A program made the position numbers and the translations under genes. DNA of 64,000 bases from positions 326,343 to 390,342 of the forward strand of contig JAJPJS010000025.1 of NCBI GenBank assembly GCA_021324115.1. Direction: 5' to 3'. A model generated the notes under the pieces. That model was given only the letters and a program-made list of their open reading frames with translations. It did not search any database and was not told where the DNA came from. The stretch comes from Nitrososphaerota archaeon. Its GTDB lineage: Archaea > Thermoproteota > Nitrososphaeria > Conexivisphaerales > DTJL01. Below are positions 57,117 to 64,000 of the stretch, in pieces (within the stretch, counting starts at the first letter, position 1; the number at the start of each line of letters is the position of its first letter).

Positions 57117-58262
57117 ATGTCTATGGCATTGCACTTCCCTGACATGGGAGAATCTGATTCTAGGTCGGCACTACTGAACGGTGTAAGAGAGTTTGCTGAG
57201 CGAAGGATAGCCCCCATAGCTTCAAAGGTGGATGAAGAAGATAGGATACCTCCCGAATTTTACACAGAAATGAAGGAACAGGGTTTGATGTCCATGCTCG
57301 TTCCGGAAGAGCAGGGCGGGCTCGGCCTTTCCACTTCTCTTTTCGCAGAGGTGCTGGAGATGATAAGCGGTTACTCCGGGGGGATCGGGCTTAGTCTGGA
57401 GGCCCACAACAGCCTGGGATTGGGTCATTTTTCGAAGTATGGGAGCAAAGAACTCATCAAGAGTACCATGCCAGGAATATTGGAAAGCGGGAAACCGGTT
57501 GCATGGGCACTCACCGAGCCGCGGGGGGGCTCGGACGCAAGGGGAATGGAGACCAGAGCTACGCGCTCCGGGAATGGTTTTATGATCAGGGGTACCAAGA
57601 CCTTTATCACACATGGATACACCGCAGACTACATTGTCCTGATGGCAAAAACAGAGAAGGGCATCACAGCTTTTCTTGTCGACGGCGGCTCGGATGGATT
57701 GAAACGGGAACAGATCAAGGGAAAGCTCGGCACAAGGGGGCCGGATACTGCGACGCTGTCCTTTGATGACGTGTTTGTTCCCGAAACAAATGTTCTGGGC
57801 GAGGAAGGACATGGCTTTGAACAGGCGATGGAACTGCTTGACGGTGGGAGGATCGCCGTGGGGGCGATGGGCGTGGGCATAGCCAGAAGAGCGTTGTCCC
57901 TTTCAGTCGACTACGCAAAACAGAGGGAAGCATTCGGTTCCAAAATCGCCGGATTCGAAGGTATCAGGTTCGGGCTCGCTGAACTTGGGACGAGTACCGA
58001 GGCATCGGCACTTCTTGTTAAAAGGGCGGCCGAGCTAAGGGATGCCGGACAGCCTCACAGAAAGATGGCTGCGATGGCCAAGTACCTGTCCAGTCAGGTA
58101 GCGATGGAAGCAACAAGGTATGCGATACAGGTGCACGGGGGCTACGGGTATTTTAAAGGAAACGTGGTGGAAAGAATGTACAGAGACGCAAAATTGCTCG
58201 AGATTGGGGAAGGCACCAACGAAGTACTAAAACTGGTGATATCGAGTGAAATGTTCAGGTAA
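57117..58262 (+). CDS. Acyl-CoA dehydrogenase
   Basis: AWALTEPRGGSDARGMETRATRSGNGFMIRGTKTFITHG, QVHGGYGYFKGNVVERMYRDAKLLEIGEGTNEV. Confidence 0.96.
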   Translation: MSMALHFPDMGESDSRSALLNGVREFAERRIAPIASKVDEEDRIPPEFYTEMKEQGLMSMLVPEEQGGLGLSTSLFAEVLEMISGYSGGIGLSLEAHNSLGLGHFSKYGSKELIKSTMPGILESGKPVAWALTEPRGGSDARGMETRATRSGNGFMIRGTKTFITHGYTADYIVLMAKTEKGITAFLVDGGSDGLKREQIKGKLGTRGPDTATLSFDDVFVPETNVLGEEGHGFEQAMELLDGGRIAVGAMGVGIARRALSLSVDYAKQREAFGSKIAGFEGIRFGLAELGTSTEASALLVKRAAELRDAGQPHRKMAAMAKYLSSQVAMEATRYAIQVHGGYGYFKGNVVERMYRDAKLLEIGEGTNEVLKLVISSEMFR

Positions 58263-58291
58263 AATCCCAGATATTGCCTTCACTAATGAAA

Positions 58292-60694
58292 CTAGAGTAC
58301 TTCGGCTTGCCTGCGCCTTATGATTATCAGCACAAGCAAGGCGGCGACCACTATTATTGCCACTATGATGAGAACGTATGGGAAGGAGAACAGCGTCTGA
58401 ATGAATGAAGGCTTTTTCACCGGCTGGATGAAGTTGACGTTAATGCTCTGAGTGAGGTGACCTAGCTGAGATGATGTTATCGTCGCTGTCACCGTTGCAG
58501 TGCCTGGCGTACCCGAGTTAAGCTCCGTAGTTGCCACGCCCGACTGCCCAATCACTGATTCAGTTGGGTTCAGAACACCAAGATTGGAGCTCCAAACTAC
58601 GGTGGCGCCCTGGACACCCGTCCCCATAACATCGAGCGACAGTGTGATTTGTACAGGGGTACCAGTTTGTACACCGTTCCCCGACGGTTGTAGTGACAAT
58701 GTGAGCGGGTATGAGGAAACAGTAACAGGCTGCTGCGCAGACTTGAAGCCCGTGGATGACGCGGTGAGCACAGCTGAAGCAGACGTCTTGGGTCCCACCA
58801 GCTGGGGACCGCCGAAGGTGACATATGAGACAGCCTCAGTGCTGCCCGGAAGAATCGTAAATACGAGTGCTTGGCTTAATACTGTGGAGTTGGAAGAAGT
58901 CACGGTAACCTGAATGGGTGAAGTGGCCCTGGCGGGGTTGCCCTGCGAATCCAGCAGTTGAACCACAACAAATGCATCATTACCGAACGGCATATGATAC
59001 GAGTTCGATGGGGCCACGGACAGTCCCAGAGAAACAGCGCCGGGCTGAACCGTAGTCACTGTCGCCGAATCACCAGCATACCCCTGCGATGTGACTGAGA
59101 TGGTGGAGCTACCGGGTGAAAGGGTTGTCGTCACGGTCGTAAGTGCAGCCGTGTATCCAGCGGGTATTGTAACCACTGTAGGAACGGTCGCAACACTCGG
59201 GTTGCTCGATGAAAGCTGTATGGTCTTGTTGACTGGAGCGATTGCGGGATTACCATTCTGGTCAACCAGCCCAACAGCAAGAACCGTGTAGGTACCACCG
59301 TCGGCAGGCAAAGTTATCGAACTTTGCTGTATCTTTATCTTTGATGGTATGAAACCGAATGTATTCACTGGAGCCTGCGCCGACGCCAATCCAGCCGCCT
59401 GCGCAGTGATGGTTGTTACTCCAACAGTATATGTTGATGTGAAATTGGCGGTCGCATAGTTCCGTCCGACCGGTATGGTTATGCTTTGCGTGACAGAACC
59501 TATGTTCAATGATGATGAGGTCAGATTCACCCTTATGTTGGTGGTCGCCACCGCGGGGGCCCCGTTGTTTACGAGTGAAACAAAGACGGCCCTGTAGTTG
59601 TGGCTGTCAGCCAAAACTGGATTGGGAGCGATCGTAACCAACAGACCATTCGCTACCGCGGGGCTCAGTATCTGCAGCGTGGCAGTGCCGGTTTGCAGAT
59701 TCTGCGAGCCCGCCGTTATCGTCACGGAACCGGGCGCAAAGGTTGTGTAATTTGCCATGACACTTATGTTGCCGGCCGGAATGCTTATGGTGGAAGGCAC
59801 ACTCGCCAGCGAACTATTACTGGAAGTGAGGGTTATCGGAATATCCTGTGGAGCGCGCGCTGGATTTCCGGAAAGGTCGGTAAGCGCTACAACAAGTCCA
59901 GAAGTTGAATGGGCTACCGCAACTGGAGGGGTCAGCTCTACCTTGAGGGCAAGGGGTGCAACACCAACGACATTTATCGTTGTCAGGCCAGAGAGGAATC
60001 CTGTCGCGGACGCAGTTACGGTGGATTGGCCGGTTACAAGAGATGTATTATACGCTGCAAGGGCCATCATCGTACCCTTCGAAATGGTAACCGTGTTATG
60101 GGGGAATCCGAGGATAAGCGCATTCGAGGATGAAAGTGTAACTGTGGTGTCACTAACCGCCTTCGCGGGGATGTGATTGCTATCCTCCATCTCCACAATA
60201 AGGGCGCCACTGCTGAGCGGCTCGGCAAGCTGAGATACTGGAACTGGAAAGACCGCAAGCTGAGTCGGGAATCCACTTGGCGGAACTGTCTGGATCACCG
60301 GTTGCTGGGATGGAGGGGTTATACCTACCGAAGACGCTGTGATTGTGGTCGTTCCGGGAATCGTGGTGGTTGTGAAGTTGACCACAACGTACGGCTGACC
60401 CGCGGGGATGGTGATTGATGAGGGTACGGTTCCCACATTTGGCTGCGAGGAAGCAAGGTAAACAGTAGTGCTGTTCTGGAGAATGGCTGGGGAACCTGAA
60501 CCCGTAATAAGCTCAACAACCAACGCCGGATAGGTTCCACCATCAGAAGGCAGCTTGGTCGGTATTGGGGTGACGGAAAGCTGAACCCCACCTGCAGCTG
60601 CATGCCCAACCTCACCGTACGGAACAAAGGAGGCTACAAATCCGAACGTCAGCAGGAAGGCAAATAGAACAAATAGTTTTATGCTACGCAACAA
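58292..60694 (-). CDS. Secreted/anchored surface protein of repeated Ig-like (BIG-type) domains
   Basis: N-terminal signal-like segment, ~7 modules with VPSSITIPAG...VNFTTTTxPGTTTITA pattern, C-terminal TM plus IIRRRQ. Confidence 0.88.
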   Translation of the reverse strand: MLRSIKLFVLFAFLLTFGFVASFVPYGEVGHAAAGGVQLSVTPIPTKLPSDGGTYPALVVELITGSGSPAILQNSTTVYLASSQPNVGTVPSSITIPAGQPYVVVNFTTTTIPGTTTITASSVGITPPSQQPVIQTVPPSGFPTQLAVFPVPVSQLAEPLSSGALIVEMEDSNHIPAKAVSDTTVTLSSSNALILGFPHNTVTISKGTMMALAAYNTSLVTGQSTVTASATGFLSGLTTINVVGVAPLALKVELTPPVAVAHSTSGLVVALTDLSGNPARAPQDIPITLTSSNSSLASVPSTISIPAGNISVMANYTTFAPGSVTITAGSQNLQTGTATLQILSPAVANGLLVTIAPNPVLADSHNYRAVFVSLVNNGAPAVATTNIRVNLTSSSLNIGSVTQSITIPVGRNYATANFTSTYTVGVTTITAQAAGLASAQAPVNTFGFIPSKIKIQQSSITLPADGGTYTVLAVGLVDQNGNPAIAPVNKTIQLSSSNPSVATVPTVVTIPAGYTAALTTVTTTLSPGSSTISVTSQGYAGDSATVTTVQPGAVSLGLSVAPSNSYHMPFGNDAFVVVQLLDSQGNPARATSPIQVTVTSSNSTVLSQALVFTILPGSTEAVSYVTFGGPQLVGPKTSASAVLTASSTGFKSAQQPVTVSSYPLTLSLQPSGNGVQTGTPVQITLSLDVMGTGVQGATVVWSSNLGVLNPTESVIGQSGVATTELNSGTPGTATVTATITSSQLGHLTQSINVNFIQPVKKPSFIQTLFSFPYVLIIVAIIVVAALLVLIIIRRRQAEVL

Positions 60695-60891
60695 ACGAAG
60701 CTTATGGCCTAATTATTTAAGGGCTTTGACATGGCGCCGTCTCGTGGTTTAGGTTAAACCTTTCACCAACAATCGTTGACAAGCTTTGTAAAAGGCTTCG
60801 ATCAGCTCAGGCTGACATGAGCTTGAGTGTTCGCATCAGTTCTCCACTATAGCCGCCTTCGGACGGTGCGCCGAGGTTGAATCTGATACAT

Positions 60892-61320
60892 TCACTTTGG
60901 AACAAATCCCATCAGGTCGGCGATAGTTCCCTTTCTCTCCTTCGGAGGGGCGAAGGCGGGAATTACGTTTGAACCGATGTTCGCTTCTTTGAGCAGCCTG
61001 TGGACAAGCCCTCCCTTGATGCGAGGGAAGGTCACATAGCAATAGGTTTGTTTCCCACTGTGGGTCAATCCCGCGATCTTTCCTTCCTTTGGTACCTCCA
61101 CGTATTTCTCTATCCTGTGGAAGCACTTTGTGCAGTATGCCTTTGGCGGCAGGAACCTCGTAGAGCAGTTCGTGCACTCGGAAGCATAAATCAGACCCTT
61201 TTTCAGACCTTCCACAAACTTCTGTCCAGATTTGCCAAGAGTGTAGGCATAGGTCAAAGGCAGCTCTTGGTCCCAGTGTCGCGCTCTTGAAACGTCGGTA
61301 AGTCTTTCTCTCAGAGGCAT
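60892..61320 (-). CDS. Zn-ribbon OB-fold (DUF35-type) protein
   Basis: CTNCSTRFLPPKAYCTKCF. Confidence 0.85.
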   Translation of the reverse strand: MPLRERLTDVSRARHWDQELPLTYAYTLGKSGQKFVEGLKKGLIYASECTNCSTRFLPPKAYCTKCFHRIEKYVEVPKEGKIAGLTHSGKQTYCYVTFPRIKGGLVHRLLKEANIGSNVIPAFAPPKERKGTIADLMGFVPK

Positions 61321-61329
61321 GTCGCTCTG

Positions 61330-61842
61330 TCACTCCTTCAGGGGTCGGAAATATTTTATATCCAGTATGCTTCCTGTTCTTTCCTCCGGCGGCTTCCATA
61401 CGGCCTTGACGCGCATGCCAATCTTGACCTTTTTGGGGGCAATCTCATCAACGTAATGCAGGATACCCATCAAGGGAGATGCGCCATCAAGATCGACCAC
61501 GGCTATAGTTATCGGTGTGTTCCTCCTGCTTGCGTCGGCATTGACCCAGCAGATAGAATATGTGTTTATCCTCCCCGTGTCCTTGACTCTCACCCATTCA
61601 TCATTGGGTCTGAAGCAAAATTCACAGTACATGCGGGGAGGCACCACAACCCTCCCGCACTTCACACACCTTCTTCCCCAAATTTCTCCCTGCTTTAGTC
61701 CTTCTAGGAATCTGGTAATCGCAACACCCGATGTATACGAGTATTTCAGTTTCGCCTGATATTCGTAGAATGAATATCTGTTCGATTTTAGATCTTCATG
61801 GGTGATCTCCGTGCCCGGAAGGGAACGAACCTTGGACGACAT
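61330..61842 (-). CDS. Zn-ribbon OB-fold (DUF35-type) protein
   Basis: CVKCGRVVVPPRMYCEFCF; tandem with the preceding paralogue. Confidence 0.87.
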   Translation of the reverse strand: MSSKVRSLPGTEITHEDLKSNRYSFYEYQAKLKYSYTSGVAITRFLEGLKQGEIWGRRCVKCGRVVVPPRMYCEFCFRPNDEWVRVKDTGRINTYSICWVNADASRRNTPITIAVVDLDGASPLMGILHYVDEIAPKKVKIGMRVKAVWKPPEERTGSILDIKYFRPLKE

Positions 61843-61984
61843 ATCTAGCTGCCCCTTCTTCTGCAGTGTGTAACCAGACTATTTAAGCAGAAGGTGAGGT
61901 ACCGAAAATTTCCCAAGGACGACCCTATCCAAAAATACAATTTATAAGCGGCTTAAGTAAAGCTCATGGGCATTACCGAGGCGA

Positions 61985-62728
61985 ATGGTGCTGACTGAAG
62001 AAGACAAGAAGGATGTTCAGAAAGAAAATAACGAAGGGCAGGATGAATCTCGCCGTAATTTTCTGAAGACCCTATTCGCGGCGGGCGCCATCGCGACTAT
62101 AGGAGGACTAGGGAGTGTGGGTAGGTACCTGACACCCCAGGTTACATGGGCAAAGGCCTGGCCGGTGTTGAAACTGGTGCCGCTGAGCAGCATCAACCAG
62201 GTGAACATTGATAAGCCTACCACGTTCAACTACCCTCTCATCAACCAGCCCAATTACCTTCTGAAGCTTGGAATCAAGGCCAAGCTCGGAATCGGACCGG
62301 ACGGAGATATCGTTGCGTTCAGCCAGATCTGCCAGCATCTGGGCTGCTATTGGAAGCCGTATCAGGGTGGCAGCCATCCCATATGCACGGCTGCCGGGAA
62401 CTACACATATCCCACTCCATTTGGTTTTTGCTGCTGCCATGGTAGTCACTATGACCTCACGAATGGAGGCGCGCTGCTAGAGAATGATTTTCAGACTCCT
62501 GCGCCTCTCCCGCTCCCACAGGTGATTTTGGATGTGGATTCCAGCGGCAACATAATTGTGAAGGGTATGACTCCTCCAAACATATACGGGTTCGGACCCA
62601 CGCCAAGGCTGCCTGCGAGTGCCAACCCGAAGGATATACCGAACGTGACCCAGGCGGAGCTTCTCGAATACGACACATTCAACGGCACGCTGGTTGACGA
62701 AAACACAATAAACGTTCAGCCGGGGTAG
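61985..62728 (+). CDS. Rieske 2Fe-2S protein
   Basis: Tat-like ESRRNFLKTLFAAGAIATIGG; Rieske CQHLGC ... CCCHGSHYD. Confidence 0.94.
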   Translation: MVLTEEDKKDVQKENNEGQDESRRNFLKTLFAAGAIATIGGLGSVGRYLTPQVTWAKAWPVLKLVPLSSINQVNIDKPTTFNYPLINQPNYLLKLGIKAKLGIGPDGDIVAFSQICQHLGCYWKPYQGGSHPICTAAGNYTYPTPFGFCCCHGSHYDLTNGGALLENDFQTPAPLPLPQVILDVDSSGNIIVKGMTPPNIYGFGPTPRLPASANPKDIPNVTQAELLEYDTFNGTLVDENTINVQPG

Positions 62729-62734
62729 AGACAA

Positions 62735-64000
62735 GTGGGCGAGAAGAAGAAGGATCCGATTTCCAAGCTTATAGGGTTCATAGATAGCCGTGTCGGTTTT
62801 ACAAACACCTTTCTCAAACCGCTTCCTGTCACGGGCCTGAACCCGTTCGCCTGGCTTGGTGCTCTGGCTGTCCTTGCATTCTTTGCGCAGGGTGCAACCG
62901 GAGTTCTGATGATGCTTTACTATGTGCCAAACCCCGACAGTGCGTATCAGTCCACTACTCAGGTGATGACAAAGATACCCATGGGTTCTGTAATAGAAAC
63001 CTTCCACCTTTACATGGCGTACGCCATGATTCTGATCGTTTTTCTGCATCTCATGAGAAACTACTTCACAAGTGTGGGAAAGAAGCCAAGGGAGCTGATG
63101 TGGGTGGTCGGCTTCGTTATGGGCGTGCTGACCCTTGCACAGGGTTTAACCGGTTACCTCCTACCCTGGTCCGTTCTTTCAAAAGCTGCCACCGACGTCT
63201 TCATAGGAACACTTCAATCCCTGCCCCCCCAGCTTTTCCTTCCAGTCAAGTACCTTCTTGAAGGAACCGGGTCAGATGCCCAGGAGTTGATGCACTTCTA
63301 TGTGTTCCACACCGTGGTCATCCCATTTACGCTTCTGCTGCTTATTGTGCTGAAGCTTTACATGTATGAAATCCACGGCCATGCGGAAACCGGAAGTGTT
63401 GATACAGAAGGCAAGGTGAAGAAGGTGCCTTTCTTCTGGGATGAGACCTGGTATGTGCTGATGATCGGCTCTGCATTCGTCGCAGTGGTTCTTGTCCTGG
63501 CTTCGATATTCCCTCTGAAGCTACCACCTCAGTATTCTGCAGCTGCGGCAGCAAATGTAATCGTTCAGCCGGACTGGTACTTCCTCTGGATCTACCAGGT
63601 GCTGAAGTTCTCTATGTTCGTGGGGGCAAACGAACCGGTCGCACTTGCGGTGGTCACGCTAATCTTCATACTCCTTCTCCTGGTACCATTCATCGACAGA
63701 AACAAGGAAAGAGTGGCGACGCGGAGGCCGATATACACCACGATTGGTGCCATATTCATAGCAGAAGTGATCGTCCTTACGATCTGGGGCTATGCAACGC
63801 CGGGTGTGAATGCACCCACCAGCCAAGTCGTGGAAATAGTGGGGGGCACCGCGCTACTCGTTGGAGCAATATTCCTTCTCTACTTCAAAGCAAGACAGGC
63901 CCTTACGAGGGAGGTTGTCCAGATGCCAACGGTATCCAGTTCAGTCAGATTTTTGAAGATCCCATTCAAACACAGCCGCTACACATTGCTTTTCCTGGTG
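62735..64000 (+). CDS. Cytochrome b subunit (bc1/b6f-type), truncated by the window end
   Basis: Hand translation from GTG 62735: MGEKKKDPISKLIGFIDSRVGFTNTFLKPLPVTGLNPFAWLG...IETFHLYMAYAMILIVFLHLMRNYF...QGLTGYLLPWS; open to base 64000. Confidence 0.93.
   Translation, partial: MGEKKKDPISKLIGFIDSRVGFTNTFLKPLPVTGLNPFAWLGALAVLAFFAQGATGVLMMLYYVPNPDSAYQSTTQVMTKIPMGSVIETFHLYMAYAMILIVFLHLMRNYFTSVGKKPRELMWVVGFVMGVLTLAQGLTGYLLPWSVLSKAATDVFIGTLQSLPPQLFLPVKYLLEGTGSDAQELMHFYVFHTVVIPFTLLLLIVLKLYMYEIHGHAETGSVDTEGKVKKVPFFWDETWYVLMIGSAFVAVVLVLASIFPLKLPPQYSAAAAANVIVQPDWYFLWIYQVLKFSMFVGANEPVALAVVTLIFILLLLVPFIDRNKERVATRRPIYTTIGAIFIAEVIVLTIWGYATPGVNAPTSQVVEIVGGTALLVGAIFLLYFKARQALTREVVQMPTVSSSVRFLKIPFKHSRYTLLFLV

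Noticed and set aside
1-64000. tRNA, rRNA, CRISPR arrays or insertion sequences
   Set aside because: Looked for T-loop GTTCGAA-type signatures, evenly spaced repeats and transposase motifs in intergenic DNA; found none that hold up.

Overview
This looks like an archaeal chromosomal window. Supporting signs are many GTG/TTG starts, TATA-type leaderless promoters, and archaeal-type gene families. I see no rRNA, tRNA, CRISPR array or intact transposon. About 55 protein-coding genes can be supported. They include: an intein-containing mini zinc-ribbon gene in an operon with an asparaginase; two adjacent toxin-antitoxin-like pairs; heme O synthase; an MMPL/RND transporter; a PAS histidine kinase; methylmalonyl-CoA mutase large subunit, with the B12 subunit and epimerase 24 kb away; an FdrA/DUF1116 module with a tiny FdrA-associated ORF missed by the ORF track; a molybdenum hydroxylase; a TusA-SQR-DsrE-DUF1641 sulfur cluster divergent from HdrB-like and LUD/4Fe-4S genes; a three-gene operon encoding a compact Smc5/6-like ATPase plus two winged-helix-like partners; an Lhr-type helicase; an NCS1 permease and amidase; an HtrA protease; and a Rieske/cytochrome b operon running off the right edge. 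The observations I rate highest are: (1) the intein splits the last CxxC knuckle of a ~52-aa zinc ribbon, so its catalytic Cys1 sits exactly where the fourth Zn ligand belongs; (2) the compact Smc5/6-like operon with kleisin/kite-like candidates; (3) a 22-bp palindrome at the padR start that recurs (19/22 identical) in front of htrA 44 kb away; (4) the FdrA/DUF1116/58-aa module beside other purine/ureide-type genes. All family calls come from reading motifs by eye; no searches were run.
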